Source of the DNA: Tetrahymena thermophila SB210
Taxonomy: Eukaryota > Ciliophora > Oligohymenophorea > Hymenostomatida > Tetrahymenidae
DNA: 64,000 nucleotides
Direction: 5' to 3'
Assembly (NCBI RefSeq): GCF_000189635.1
Contig: NW_002476556.1
Location: 23,272-87,271 of the forward strand
In this document: piece after piece, positions 1-13,964 of the stretch
Position numbering within the stretch: the stretch's first letter is position 1
Layout of the letters: every line of letters begins with the position of its first letter
Translations under genes and position numbers: made by a program
The notes under the pieces: model-generated
Database searches by the model: none
What the model was told of the DNA's origin: nothing
What the model saw: the letters and a program-made list of their open reading frames with translations, nothing else

Positions 1-368
1 AGAAATTAAAGATTAAGCTAAAAATAAAATCTACAATTAGAGTTAAATGCCATTTCTTAAATTACATTATCGATTTTAAATATATTATAAATTAACTTGT
101 TTAAGAAATTATTAGTGCTATTAAACCATTAAATTTTATATAGGAGTCTCTAATAATCAAAATAGAAAAAGGGTTTTCAAATAGAAATTAAAGAGTGATA
201 AAAGTTTAATCTAATAATTTTTCTTCTATAAAATTAATTGGTATAAAAATCTTTGTTTTATTGTTTAATTAGCACAGAGTTGGTAAAAATTTATAATAAT
301 TAATTAATTCAAAAACAAATTAATTAAAAATAAAAAAATAAGTAAATAGGAAAAAGAAAAAAATTAAA
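1..368 (+). promoter_or_regulatory. Upstream region of first array gene
   Basis: No gene is seen here. From about 58 onward the sequence matches the block found before the other array genes, including the stretch with ACTTGTTTAAGAAATTATTAG and the GAGTTGGTAAAAATTTATAA stretch about 90 nt before the ATG. It lacks the hairpin-like segment found upstream of copies 2-5. A promoter role is inferred only from conservation and position. Confidence 0.5.
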
Positions 369-3300
369 ATGAACTTTTTTAGATTTTATCTAATAATTTT
401 AGTTTTCTTTGTTTAACAAACAAAATCATAAGATGAATTAAATATGAAGGTGATTGGAGATGAAAATTGTGATAAATCTGTAATTTAATAGCTAAATGAA
501 TAAAATATTATATATTTTTGCTAAGAAAATAATATAATGATAGGAAACTAAGATAAAATAGCTTTTGATTTAAATTTAAAAGATTAGAATCTTTTTTCTA
601 GGATAATTATCTATAATATCAAAGTAGCTAGTATAAATAACCTTATCTTAGAAAATATATAATTTTATTAAAATGATGCATTCATATATTTTAATTAAAT
701 ATAAGATTTAGAGATGTTAAATATAAGTATTTCTAAGTCTATGAAGTCCTTTTATATGTTATTTAATTCAGATTATATTACTTCAATTACTATAAAATAA
801 ATTATTCTAAAAGATATTTTCATCCAGAAAATTAAATTCTAATCTTATTTAATTTACATAAATTAAATAAGCTTAATTAACTCTTAAATCTGTTCACTAA
901 ATCTTATTGGGGATGGTAAATTAGCAATAAAAAATTATTAAAAGATATTGAATGCAAGTTTTACTCAATTTGAATTTACCGAATGTCCCGATTCTGTTTT
1001 TTAATCAAAATAAGAAATAAATATTGAGAGCATAAATTTAGATTTAAGCTATATTAATATCTCTCCTACTTAAATATTTAATGTTTTAAGTTTTTTTGTG
1101 AATTCTGTTTAAGGAAAAATAAAAATAGATTTGATATCATACTAGTCATCTTTTGTCACAAATTCATACATAGAAGTAATATAGTTCAATTCAGATTTAC
1201 TGACAAAATAAAGGGCTAATGTAGAGATTGATAAATTGATTTATTAAAATAATGATAGTAATAGCTCTTTGTATTTAGATGTAAAATCATTATAATCTTT
1301 TTTTATAAATGAATTAATTTTAGAAGGACTTTCTGGCCCTATTTAATATAGTAGATATCAAAGTTTATTTAAAATTTTTAATACTGGAATTATTACTATT
1401 TGGTTAATAACTATTAAAAATTGTGAAAATATAAAAGGACCTATTTTTTAAGTCCTTTATTCTTAAGAAATTAAAACAAAATTACTTATCTTAGAAAATT
1501 CAGTCATTTATTCTAGCTTTATAGTTTTGGAAGTTATTATCGATTTGACAATCGAAAATTTTTAAATAAGAAACATAAAATTTTATGGATATTTGATAAA
1601 TGCATAATAAATTTATAATTTATATTTTAGATTTTTTATATTATCAGAATCACTTATCAATTCAAAATCGTTATTTAATCTAAAAAATATAAACAGAAGC
1701 GTGTTTGGAGAATTTGCTATTGTAAATGTAAACACAGACCAAAAATAATCTATGATTTTCTATTATGTATTAGAGCCAGAATTAATCATGAAAACAATAC
1801 TTTTTAGATCTTCTTAGGCAAATTTATAAACTGAAAATAACTTATAATTCTTAACATTAGATGGCTCTAACTATCATTTTACAATGTCCAAATCTAAAAT
1901 AATAAATGGATCTTCTATTAACTTTGGTGGTTGCTTAAATTTTATTAACACTTTTGATACTATTTAAAATTAAGTAATAGAAATTTGGGGAACTACATTT
2001 TAATAATGCAGGAGCAATTATTTAGGAGGTGCTATTTCTGGGACATCTTTTATTGGGATTTACAATTATTTTATTGAATGCAGTAGCTAAATAGGTGGTG
2101 CTATATATGTTGTTTAGGGGTTAAATAGTGATATAGATTAAGATCATAATAAATTTTAATAAAATAAAGCTTATTTAGCTGCAAATACATTTAATAAATC
2201 TCCTTTAAAGTTAAAAATCTTAGAAATTTTAGAAATAAATTAAATTAATTTTAATGATAAAAATTTATTTACATAAACTAATTAATATTTGTATCCTGGA
2301 TTGACCTATGTTATTAGATTATCTCTAGAAGTAGATGGTGAATAGCATAACGAATACACAAATAACAATAATTTTGGTAATCTCTATTAACTTCTAGTTT
2401 CACCTTCATAAAATTTTATTTCTTAAACCCCGAATCAACTTTATTCTATCAACTTTCCCTTTATTTTATGGTCTGCAAAAGATATATCCTTTAGTGGTAA
2501 GTAAGAAATAGAATTGGAAGCTATTTAGATTTATTTAGCCTAGCTTTATACTTTAAAAGAAAGTTAATATAAAGTATATAATGGCTGTAAAGAACAAGGA
2601 ATGGAAAAAGTATATTTAGATAAATATTCAAGAACTTAGTTCATATGTTAATACTGTGAATAAATGAAGGTAAGCTACTATGGAGTATGTCAATAATGTT
2701 AAGTTGAATATTTTTAATAATGTTATGGAAATTACTCTGAGCTAAAATCATCATATTGGAGATCAATATATTCAGCAGAGCCTTAAGATATTTACTATTG
2801 TTCTAATAATCCTTCAAGTTGCTAAGGAGGTAAATTAAATTTATTTAAATTTCATTATTAATAACTTATTTATTAAACAAAAATATTTCCAAATAAAGGT
2901 AGTGGAATAGGAAATGAACTTTGCTATGAAGGTCATGTAGGAGCCTAATGTTTGGACTGTGATCTTTATGGTACTTATTGGAATGAAAGATTTTCTAAAG
3001 AGGGTTTCTTTTAATGTGTAAAGTGTAGTTCAATATCTTCTAATACTATAAAAATTATAGTATTGTTAACTATTTTGATGCTTAGTCTACCATTTATTTT
3101 ATATTCAACCTTTAAAAAGCTTAAAAATGAAATTCTTGCACTTTATTTATCTAAAATGGGTATTTTTTTCATTCGGAAAACATTGCAGTAATAGACATTG
3201 ACTTCTACTTACATTAAGATTTTACTATTTCATACTTAAATTTATTTCATATCAAATTAATTCACCAAAGTGAATATACTTTCTACTTTATTTAATTTCT

Positions 3301-4364
3301 AGTTCTTATTCTACAATCCCTTAAGCTCCTCCTTCCTCTCTTTAAACTGCTTAATTTCTCAGTATAAACCTGAATCAACTAATATAGGATACACTGAACT
3401 TCTTTTAACATTTATAATCCCAATATTTATTTGCTCATTAACAATTATTGTGTCTTTTTGTATATTTATTCTAAAAAGAAAGCTATTCATAAGGAGCCTA
3501 TATATGTCTATCCTAACTTTTATATATATGTTTATGATAGTTTTTTACTCAATTCTATTAGAGAAAACGCTTAGTAGTTTCTTTTGTTTAAAACTTGACA
3601 AGGATAAATATTATTCTCTTATTGACCTAAGCTTGGAATGTGGAAACTCTTCAGAACTCTATAAAATATAATGCCTAAGTTTAGTGATATTAATCTTATT
3701 TTTGGTAGTTTTCCCATTTGTAGTATTTGCAAAGCTAATTTAATCACGAAAGAGACTAAATAAAGTTAAAGTCAAATTTACTTTTGGGTTTTTATACATT
3801 GAATATAAAACAAAATTTTTCTATTGGGAGATGGTAAGAATTTTTGTGAAAAGCTTGATTATTTTATTTTATGTGTATTTGAAGTAATATCCTTAGATTA
3901 GTCTCACTACGATTTCTATAATATTATTTTGTTATGTTATGGCTTTAAAAAGCTTTAATCCTTTCATCTCATCATTTTTAAATAATTTAGAAATAATATC
4001 AACAATAATTTCAAACATGATACTTCTCTCATCTACAATGTATTTGCAGTAGAATTAGAATGGAGATAATAATTTTCAAGATTTTAAGATAGCGTTATAC
4101 TTAATAATTTAGTTATGTAACATGATGTTTTTCTTTTATTGCATTTGGCTAATAATAATGTCTTTTCTAGAAAAATACATATAAAAATTATAAAAATGTC
4201 TTAAATGGAGATGTATTTAAAGATTAAAATCTACAGATAATATGAAAATAAATAAAAATGTAAAAAAAATGATAATATGTATGAAAAAAATGCAAATAAA
4301 TTAAAAATTAGACGATTCTTTACAACTCTTGTTATCCTATGAATTATAAAATGATTTAGATTGA
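369..4364 (+). CDS. Large multi-pass membrane protein with beta-helix-like ectodomain, array copy 1
   Basis: Read with TAA and TAG as Gln, one frame runs from ATG 369 to TGA 4364, broken only by an intron at 2830-2898. The spliced length is exactly 1309 codons (1308 aa). The protein starts with a hydrophobic signal peptide (MNFFRFYLIILVFFV), followed by a long Asn/Ile/Ser-rich ectodomain. A GGCLNF motif lies near residue 518, with GGAIS near 551 and GGAIY near 575; such GGA(I/L) motifs occur in beta-helix repeats of polymorphic outer-membrane-type proteins. A Cys-rich segment (about 740-865) includes an EGF-like stretch with CYEGH and CLDCD. Several membrane helices follow from about residue 872. 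The function is unknown; a cell-surface or vesicular receptor is a guess. It differs from later copies over much of the ectodomain. Confidence 0.9.
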
Positions 4365-5523
4365 TTTATAGATATATATCTTTTAAAAAGTACTGCTTTG
4401 ATTATAATTTTATTTTATAAAGTTAATATAATATATTTTATGTTAGGTTTATAATTCACATAGTGTATTTTATAAATGATTAAAATTATTATTTATTATT
4501 AGAATTAGAAATTAAAAAATTATTTAATTAAATAATAAAATTAAAAAAAATAAACAAGTTAAGAAATTAATTTTGACAATACAAGATTAAATATTAAAAG
4601 TATTTTTTTAAAAAATCCTAATATTTATTAACTTTAAATTTGATTTAATTCTGCTTATAAATTTTTTATCTTACTGCAATTCATTTTTTTAAATAATTTT
4701 TATTAATAGAAGAGGTTAAATCAATAAACCAAAAAAAAGAAAGTGCTTTAAATCAAAAAGATTAGTAGTATTTAAAATAGATTTATGATAATAAATAAAT
4801 GATGAAATAATTAAAAAATTATTTTAATAATAGAAAATATTTACTTTTATTTTATATTTATTATAATAATATAATACAAAAATAATTTAAGACAGAATAT
4901 AACTAGCTTTAAGATTTTGTTTATCTGATAAATATCATAAATTTTTAAATAGTTTATTAAATAAATAAATTTTAAAATAGAAATTTCTTTAAAATGGTTG
5001 TTTTTTGTGATTAATATATCTATTAATAAATTATAAAAATAAAGAATTATATTAGAAAATAAATTAAAAACTATGCTAAACATAAAATAAACAATTATTT
5101 AAAAAAAAATAAAATAAATTACATTATCAATTTTAAATCTATTATAAAATTTCTTGTTTAAGAAATTATTTGTACTATCAAAATAACTAAATTTTAAATA
5201 AGAGTCTGTATTTTTTTTTGATTTGATTTTAAATTGGGCAAAAGGTTTTTACAGTTTACAGCAAATTAATTAATTAGTTTATCAGAAAATTTCTGCTAAC
5301 TAACTAATGATCAAAATAGAAAAAGCCATTTCTAATAGAAATTAAAAAGTGATAAGAAATTAATCTTATTATATTTTCTTCTGCAAAATAAATTGGTATT
5401 AAATAACCTTTGTTTTGGCTATTTAATTAGCTCAGAGTTGGTAAAAACTTATAATAATTTATTAATCCCAAACAAGCAAACTAAAAGTTAAAAAAATAAA
5501 TAAATAGGAAAAGTAAAATTAAA
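4365..5523 (+). promoter_or_regulatory. Spacer between array copies 1 and 2
   Basis: No gene is supported. The first half is AT-rich sequence, with a stretch near 4708 (AGAAGAGGTTAAATCAATAA) that recurs at about 13158 and 18501. From about 5110 the conserved upstream block of the family begins. It contains an imperfect hairpin at 5265-5309 whose core is CAGAAA-A-TTTCTG. An open stretch on the minus strand at 4847-5083 is low-complexity and is not shared as protein in the other spacers. Confidence 0.45.
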
Positions 5524-8500
5524 ATGTACTTTTTTAGATTTTATCTAATAATTTTAGTTTTCTTTATTTTAAAAACAAAATCATAAGATGAATTAAATAT
5601 GAAAGTAATTGGAGATGAAGATTGTGATAAATATATTATATAATAATTAAATCAATATGATATTAATTATTCTTGCTAAAGAAGTACAATAGTAGTAGAA
5701 AACTAAGATGAAATAACTTTTGAGTTAAATTTAAAAAATTCGGATATCTTTTCTTAGATAGTAATCTAAAATGTCAAAGTTGTTACTATAAATAGCCTTA
5801 ACTTAGAAAATCTTTAATTTTAAAATGAGTTAATAAATTTTTACAAAATATAAGATTTAATAATAAAAAATATAAGTTTTTCTAAGTTTATTATGACTTC
5901 CTCTTAAACTTTAATTTATGCAAAAAATATTAATTAAATTACTGTAGGCTAAATTTTTCTAAAAGATCTTTTCATTATCTCAGCAATTAAATTCACTTCT
6001 TCAATTATTTAAATAGATTAAATAAGCTTAATTAACTCTTAAGTGTGTTAACTATATTTTTTTGGAAAAGATAAATTAATGATAAAAAGTATATCAAAGA
6101 TATTAAATGCAAGTTTTATTCAATTTAATGAATGCTCTGAAGATTCTATTTATAGTTCATATAATGAAATAAATATTTAGAGCATAAATATAGATGTAAG
6201 TTATATAAATATCTCTCTTACTTAGATATTTAATAAATTTGCTGGTATTTAAATTGCTAAAAATGAATCTAATGAAGGAGAAATTAAAATAGGTTTGATA
6301 TCATACTAGTCATCTTTTGTCGCTTCTTCATACATTGAAGTTATATAGTTCAGTTAAGATTAAGTTCAATCATCTATTGTAAAGATTGATAAATTGATTT
6401 ACTAAAAAAATGATAGTAGTAGTTCTTTGTAATTAAATGTATAATTGATCAAATCTTTTTCTATCAATGAAATAGTTTTATAAGGATTTTCAGGCTCCAT
6501 TTAATCTAATAGCTAAGAGAGTTTTATTAAACTTTATAATATTGGAATTATTGAATTTAATTCTTTTACTGTTTTAAAAAGTGAAAATATATAAGGATCT
6601 ATTATTTAATGCTTTACTTCTGAAAAATTAATAATAAATAATATTTCCTTATCAAATTCAGTAATTTATTCTAGCTTTATAGATTTAGAATTTATAAAAG
6701 AATTGATTCTCTCAAATTTTGATATAGTAAACATAAAATTTTATGGATATTTGATAAATGCATAATCAATTTTTTATTTAGATTTATAATAATTCAACAT
6801 ATAATAAATATTCATCAATTCAAAATCTCTATTTTATCTAAAAAATGTAGATAATAGTAACTTTGATAATGTTTAACTTAAAAAAATAAACACAAACCAA
6901 AACCAATCTATAATTTTCTATATTGAATTAGTACGAAAATAAACCTAAAATGAGGTATTATTTATACGAATTGATGCAGATTTATAATCTAAAAGTAACT
7001 TATAATTCTTAACTTTAGATGGCTCTAACTATTACTTTAATATGGAAGAGTCTAACATATTAAATGGATCTTCTATTAACTTTGGTGGTTGCTTAAATTT
7101 TATTAACACTTTTAATACTAATTTAAATTAAGTAATAGCCCTTTAGGAAACTACATTTAAATAATGCAAGAGCAATTATTTAGGAGGTGCTATTTCTGGG
7201 TTATCTTATACAGGCTTAAAAAATACCTTTTTTATTGAGTGCAGTAGCTAAATAGGTGGCGCTATATATGCTATTTAGGAGTTATATAATATTGATCTAA
7301 ATTAAAACTCATTTGAATAAAATAAAGCTTATCTAGCAGCAAATATAGTTAATAAATCTCCTTTAAAATTAAAAATTTTAGAAATTTTAGAGATAAATTA
7401 AATGAATTCTAATGATAAAAATTTATTCACATAAACTAATTAATATTTGTATCCTGGACTAGTCTATATTATTAGATTATCTATAGATGTAGATGGAGAA
7501 TAGCATAAAGAATACACAAATAACAATAATTTTGGTAATCTCTATTAACTTCTAGTTTCACCTTCATAAAATTTTATTTCTTAAACTCCGACTCAACTTT
7601 ATTCTATCAACTTTCCCTTTATTTTATGGTCTGCAAGAGATATATCTTTTAATGGTAAGTAAGAAATAGAATTGGAAGCTATTTAGATTTATTTAGCCTA
7701 ACTTTATACTTTAAAAGAAAGTTAATATAAAATATATAATGGTTGTAAAGAATAAGGAATGGAAAAAGTATATTTAGATAAATATTCAAGCACTCAATTC
7801 ATATGCTAATACTGTGAATAAATGGAGGTAAGCTACTATGGAGTATGTCAATAATGTTAAGTTGAATATTTTTAATAATGTTATGGAAATTACTCAGAGC
7901 TAAAATCATCATATTGGAGATCAATATATTCAGTAGAACCTTAAGATATTTACTATTGTTCTAATAATCCTTCAAGTTGCTAAGGAGGTAAATTAAATTT
8001 ATTTATTAATAAATTATTTATTAAATTATAATATTTTTAAATAAAGGTAGTGGAATAGGAAATGAGCTTTGCAATGAAGGTCATGTAGGAGCCTAATGTT
8101 TGAATTGTGATCTTTATGGTGCTTACTGGAATGAAAGATTTTCTAATGTGGGTTTCTTTTAATGTGTAAAGTGCAATTCAATTTCTTCTAATACTATAAA
8201 AATAATAGTATTGCTAACTATTTTGATGGTAAGTCTACCCTTTATTTTATATTCAACCTTTAAAAAGCTAAAAAATGAAATTCTTGCACTTTATTTATCT
8301 AAAATGGGTATTTTTTTCATTAGGAAAACATTGCAGTAATAGACATTGACTTCTACTTACATTAAGATTTTACTATTTCATACTTAAATTTATTTCATAT
8401 CAAATTAATTCACCAAAGTGGATATACTTTCTTCTTTATTTTAGTTCTAGTTTTTACTCTACAATCCTTTAAGCTCCTCCTTTCTCTCTTTAAACTGCTT

Positions 8501-9512
8501 AATTTCTCAGTATAAACCTGAATCAACTAACATAGGATACACTGAACTTCTTTTAACATTTATGATCCCAATATTTATTTGCTCATTAACAATTCTTGTG
8601 TCAATTTGTATATTTATTTTAAAAAGGAAGCTATTTAGAAGAAGTTTATATGCTTCTATCCTCACTTTAATATACATGTTTATCATATTATTTTACTCAA
8701 CTCTATTAGAAAAAACGCTTAGTAGTTTCTTTTGTCTAAAACTTGACAAGGATAAATATTATTCTCTTATTGACCTAAGTTTGGAATGTGGAAACTCTTC
8801 AGAACTCGATAAAATATAATATTTAAGCTTTGTGATATTAATCTCCTTTTTGATAGTTTTCCCATTTGTAGTATTTGCAAAGCTAATTTAATCACGAAAG
8901 AGACTAAATAAAGTCAAAGTCATGTTTACATTTGGGTTTTTATACATTGAATATAAAACAAAATTTTTCTATTGGGAAATGGTAAGAATTTTAGTGAAAA
9001 GTTTGATTATTTTATTTTATGTGTGTTTGAAGTAATATCCTTAGATTAGTCTCATTATGATTTCTATAATATTATTTTGTTATATTATGGCTTTAATAAG
9101 ATTTAATCCTTTCATTTCAGCATTTTTAAATAATTTAGAAATAATATCTACAATAATTTCAAACATGATACTTCTCTCGTCTACAATGTATTTGCAATAG
9201 AATTAAAATGAAGATAAGAATTTTCAAGATTTTAGAGTAGCGTTTTACTTAATAATTTAGATATGTAACATGCTGTTTTTCCTTTATTGTATTTGGCTAG
9301 TAATAATTTCTTTTCTAGAAAAATACATTTAAAAATTAAAAAAATTTATAAAATGGAGATGTATTTAGAGATTAAAATCTACAGATAATATGAAAATAAA
9401 TAAAAATGTAAAAAAAATGATAGTATGTATGAAAAAAATGCAAATAAATTAAAAATTAGACTATTCTTTACAACCCTTGTTATCCTATGAAATATAAAAT
9501 GATTTTGATTGA
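5524..9512 (+). CDS. Large multi-pass membrane protein with beta-helix-like ectodomain, array copy 2
   Basis: The frame runs from ATG 5524 to TGA 9512, with one 59-nt intron at 7988-8046 placed at the same Gly codon as in the other copies. The spliced length is 1310 codons (1309 aa). The signal peptide is MYFFRFYLIILVFFI. The layout matches copy 1: variable ectodomain, GGCLNF/GGAIS/GGAIY motifs, the YLYPGL segment, CxxC-rich region, then a membrane region. The membrane half is nearly identical to copies 1, 4, 5 and 6, while the ectodomain diverges. A long ectodomain stretch (about 6547-7035) is identical or almost identical to copy 4, which suggests gene conversion. Function is not known. Confidence 0.9.
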
Positions 9513-10371
9513 TATATGATAGCTTTTAAAAGTATTGCTTTGATTAAAATTTTATTTTATAAAATTAATTTATATTATTTTATGTTAGGTATGCAATTCG
9601 TATAGTTTTAAATAAATGATTAAAAATAAAATTATCAATAGAATTTTAAATTAAAAAGTAACTTTTTTTAAATAAGAAAATTAAAAAAATAAATAAATAA
9701 GTTGAGAAATTAATTTTGACATGTTACATAATTAATATATAAAATAAGTTATTATGAATTTATATAAATATAAAATTAAATGCTTTATAAAGTAGATTAA
9801 AGTGATAAATTTAAAAATAGAATTTTTTTAAAAATATATGTTTTTTTGTGATTAAAAGTGATTTATATATATAATAATAAATTATAAAAATAAAGAATTA
9901 TTTTAGAAAATAAATTAAAAACTATGCTAATTATAAAATAAACAATTATTTAAAAAAAATTAAAATAAATTACATTATCAATTTTAAATCTATTATAAAA
10001 TATCTTGTTTAAGAAATTATTAGTGCTATCAAAACAGCTATATTTTAAATAGGAGCCTGTATTTTTTTTAGACTTGATTTTAAATTTGGCATAAGGCTTT
10101 TGCAGTTTACTGTAAATTAATTAATTAGTTTATCAGAAAATTTCTGCTAACTAACTAATGATCAAAATAGAAAAAGTCATTTCAAATAGAAATTAAAAAG
10201 TGATAAGAAATTAATCTTGTTATATTTTCTTGTGCAAAATAAAATGGTATAAAATAATCTTTGTTTTTGCTCTTTAATTAGCACCTAGTTGGTAAAAATT
10301 TATAATAATTAATTAATTCCAAAGAAAACATACTAATAGTAAAAAAAAAAAATAGTAAAAATAAAATTAAA
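9513..10371 (+). promoter_or_regulatory. Spacer between array copies 2 and 3
   Basis: No gene is seen. This is the shortest intact spacer of the array. It keeps the family upstream block (from about 9960), including the imperfect hairpin at 10119-10160 and the GTTGGTAAAAATTTATAATA stretch shortly before the ATG. The stop-proximal part is homologous to the other spacers but lacks the inserted segments seen after copies 3-6. Confidence 0.45.
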
Positions 10372-12725
10372 ATGTACTTTTTTAGATTTTATCTAATAAT
10401 TTTAGTTTTCTTTATTTTATAAACAAAATCATAAGATGAATTAAATATGCAGGTAATTAAAGATGAAAACTGTGATAAATATATTATATAATAGCTAAAT
10501 CAATACAATATTAATTATTCTTGCTAAGTAAGTAGAATAGTAGTAGAAAACTAAGATGAAATAGCTTTTGACTTAAATTTAAAAGATTCGAATATTTTTT
10601 CTTAGATAATAATCTAGAATGTCAAAGTTGTTACTATAAATAATCTTAACTTAGAAAGTCTTTAATCTTAAAAATTTGATTAGTTAATATATTTTTACAA
10701 AATATAAGATTTAATAATAAAAAATATTAGTATTTCTAAGTCTATGAAGTCCTTTTAAAATTTAATTAGTACCTTTGATATTAATTAAATTACTGTAAGA
10801 TAAATTTTTCTAAAAGATCTTTTCAAAAACTAATCAATTTAATTCAGCTCTTCAATTATTTAAATAGATTAAATAAGATTAATTAACTCTTAAGGGTGTG
10901 AACTATATTTTTTTGGAAAAGATAAATTAATGATAAAAAGTATATCAAAGATATTAAACGCAAGTTTTATTCAATTTAATGAATGCTTTGTGGATCCTGT
11001 TTATTAATCTAATAATGAAATAAATATTTAGAGCATAAATATAGATGTAAGCTATATAAATATCTCTCGTACTTAGATATTTAATAAATTTGCTAATATT
11101 TAAATCTTTAGTAATATATCTAATGAAGGAAAAATTAAAATAGGTTTGATATCATACTAATCATCTTTTGTCGCTTCTTCTTACATTGAAGTCATATAGT
11201 TCAGTTAAAAAATTTAAACATCTAATATAGAGATTGATAAATTGATTTACTAAAAAAATGATAGTAGTAGCTCTTTATAATTAGATGTAAAATTGATAAA
11301 ATCTTTTTCTATCAACGAAATAGTTTTATAAGGATTTTCAGGCTCCATTTAATCTAATAGCTAAGAGAGTTTTATTAAACTTTATAATACTGGAAAAATT
11401 GATTTTAAATCTTTAACTGTTTTAAAAAGTGAAAATATGAAAGGATCTATTATTTAATGCCTTAATTCTGATAAATTTAATATAAATAATATTTCCTTAT
11501 CAAATTTAGTAATTTATTCTAGTTTTATATATTTTTAAGCTATTAAAGATTTGAGTCTTTAAAATTTTGATATAGTAAACACAAAATTTTATGGATATTT
11601 GATAAATGCATAATAAATTTTTTCTTTAGATTTAAAATAATTCAAAGTATAATAAATATTTATCAATTCAAAATCTCTATTTTATCTAAAAAATGTAGAT
11701 AATAGTGACATTTAGAATATTTAACTTAAAAAAATAAACACAGACCTAAAACAATCTATAATTTTCTATATCTAATAAGAACTAGAATAAAATTAAAACT
11801 ATATCAAATTTTAAGCAGTTGAAGCAGATTTATAATCTAAAAGTAACTTATAATTCTTAACATTAGATGGCTATAACTATAAATTTTCTATGATATCGTC
11901 TAACATAATAAATGGATCTTCTATTAACTTTGGTGGTTGCTTAAATTTTATTAACACTTTTAATACTAATTAAAATTAAGTAATAGGAATTTGGCGAACT
12001 ACATTTAAATAATGCAGGAGCAATTATTTAGGAGGTGCTATTTCTGGGTTATCTTATATCGAGTTAGAAAATAGCTTTTTTATTGAGTGCAATAGCTAAA
12101 TAGGTGGTGCTATATATGCTATTTAGGATTTAAAAAATAGTTATCTAAATTAAAACTCATTTGAATAAAATAAAGCTTATCTAGCTGCAAATATAGTTAA
12201 TAAATCTCCTTTAAAGTTAAAAATCTTAGAGATTTTAGAGATAAATTAAATGAACTCTAATGACGAAAATTTATTTACATAAGTTAATTAATATTTGTAT
12301 CCTGGACTAACCTATATTATAAGATTGTCTATAGAACTAGATGGAGAATAGTATAACCAATACACAAATAACAATAATTTTGGTAATCTCTATAACTTTT
12401 TAGTTTCACCTTCATAAAATTTTATTTCTTAAACTCCGACTCAACTTTATTCTATCAACTTTCCCTTTATTTTATGGTCTGCAAGAGATTTATCTTTTAG
12501 TGGTAAGTAAGAAATATAATTGGAAGCTATTTAGATTTATTTAGCCTAACTTTATACTTTAAAAGAAAGTTAATATAAAATATATAATGGGTGTAAAGAA
12601 CAAGGAATGGAAAAAGTATATTTAGATAAATATTCAAGCACTCAATTCGTGTGTTAATACTGTGAATAAATGAAGGTAAGCTACTATGGAGTATGTCAAT
12701 AATGTTAAGTTGAATATTTTTAATA
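10372..12725 (+). CDS. Array copy 3, 3' part lost in an assembly gap (partial)
   Basis: The frame is open from ATG 10372 up to the run of N at 12726, giving 784 codons. It shows the signal peptide, ectodomain and GGCLNF/GGAIS/GGAIY motifs, and enters the Cys-rich region where CKEQGMEK is visible. The last bases before the gap align with about 16318 in copy 4, and the bases after the gap align with the spacer about 100 nt beyond the stop of copy 4. The intron, the EGF-like segment and all membrane helices are therefore missing from the assembly, roughly 1.7 kb by that comparison. Nothing in the visible part is broken. Confidence 0.85.
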
Positions 12726-12825
12726 NNNNNNNNNNNNNNNNNNNNNNNNNNNNNNNNNNNNNNNNNNNNNNNNNNNNNNNNNNNNNNNNNNNNNNNNNNN
12801 NNNNNNNNNNNNNNNNNNNNNNNNN
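12726..12825. other. Assembly gap (100 N)
   Basis: Exactly 100 N. Homology of both flanks to copy 4 implies that about 1.7 kb is absent, so the N count is a placeholder and does not measure the missing length. Confidence 0.95.
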
Positions 12826-13964
12826 ATATTGTGTAATAAATAAATGATGAAAAATAAAATTATCATTAGAATTTTAAATTAAAAAGTAACTTTTTTTAAA
12901 TAAGAAAATTTAAAAAAGAATAAATAAGTTGAGAAATCAACTTTGACAAATTACATAATTAAAATATAAAATAAATTATTATGAATATAAATAAAATTGA
13001 ATTTCTAATAAATATAAAATTAAATGCTCTATAAAGTAGATTAAAGTTAAATTTTAAATAATAATATAAATATATATATATTTATATATAGTACACTAAG
13101 GTATTGCTTTTTCCAAGGCCTATACATATTATATAATAAAGCATTACACCATTTAATAGAAGAGGTTAAATCAATAAACCAAAAAAAGAAAGTGCTTTAA
13201 AACAAAAAGATTAGTAGTATTTAAAATTGATTTATGATAATAAATAAATGATGAAATAATTAAAAAAATATTTGAATAATAGAAAATATTTACTTTTATA
13301 TTTAATATTATAATATTATACAAAAATAATTTTAGATAGAATATAATTAGCTTTAAGATTTTGTTTATCTGATAAATATCATAAATTTTTAAATAGTTTA
13401 TTAAATAAATAAATTTTAAAAATAGAATTTTCTTTAAAATGGTTGTTTTTTATGATTAAAATATCTTATAATAAATTATAAAAATAAAGAATTATATTAA
13501 AAATAAATTAAAAACTATGCTAAATATAAAATAAACAATTATTTTAAAAAAATTAAAATAAATTACATTATAAATTTTAAATCTATTATTAAATATCTTG
13601 TCTAAGAAATTATTTGTACTATCAAAACCACTAAATTTTAAATAAGAGTCTGTATTTTATTTGGATTTCATTTTAAATTAGGCAAAAGGTTTTTACAGTT
13701 TACAGCAAATTAATTAGTTTATCAGAAAATTTCTGCTAACTAACCAATGATCAAAATAGAAAAAGCTATTTCTAATAGAAATTAAAAAGTGATAAGAAAT
13801 TAATCTGATTATATTTTCTTCTGCAAAATAAATTGGTATAAAATAATCTTTGTTTTTGCTATTTAATTAGCACAGACTTGGTAAAAATTTATAATAATTT
13901 ATTAATCCCAAACAAGCAAACTAAAAGTAAAAAAATAAATAAATAATTAGGAAAAATAATTGAA
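12826..13964 (+). promoter_or_regulatory. Spacer between array copies 3 and 4
   Basis: No gene is seen. The region begins inside the spacer downstream of copy 3. An inserted-looking segment starts near 13088 (GTACACTAAGGTATTGC) and resembles one at about 23611. The AGAAGAGGTTAAATCAATAA repeat follows at about 13158. The family upstream block runs from about 13558 to the ATG and includes the CAGAAA-A-TTTCTG hairpin near 13730. Confidence 0.45.

Noticed and set aside
3450..3671. Short separate genes in the membrane region of each array copy (also at 8562, 17003, 27422, 36141, 46579)
   Set aside because: These are only pieces of the large genes, delimited by TAA/TAG codons that encode Gln.
4847..5083. 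Minus-strand open frame of 78 codons in the first spacer
   Set aside because: It is built from AT-rich low-complexity codons (Ile, Leu, Asn, Tyr) and is not kept as a protein in homologous spacers such as 13300-13540.
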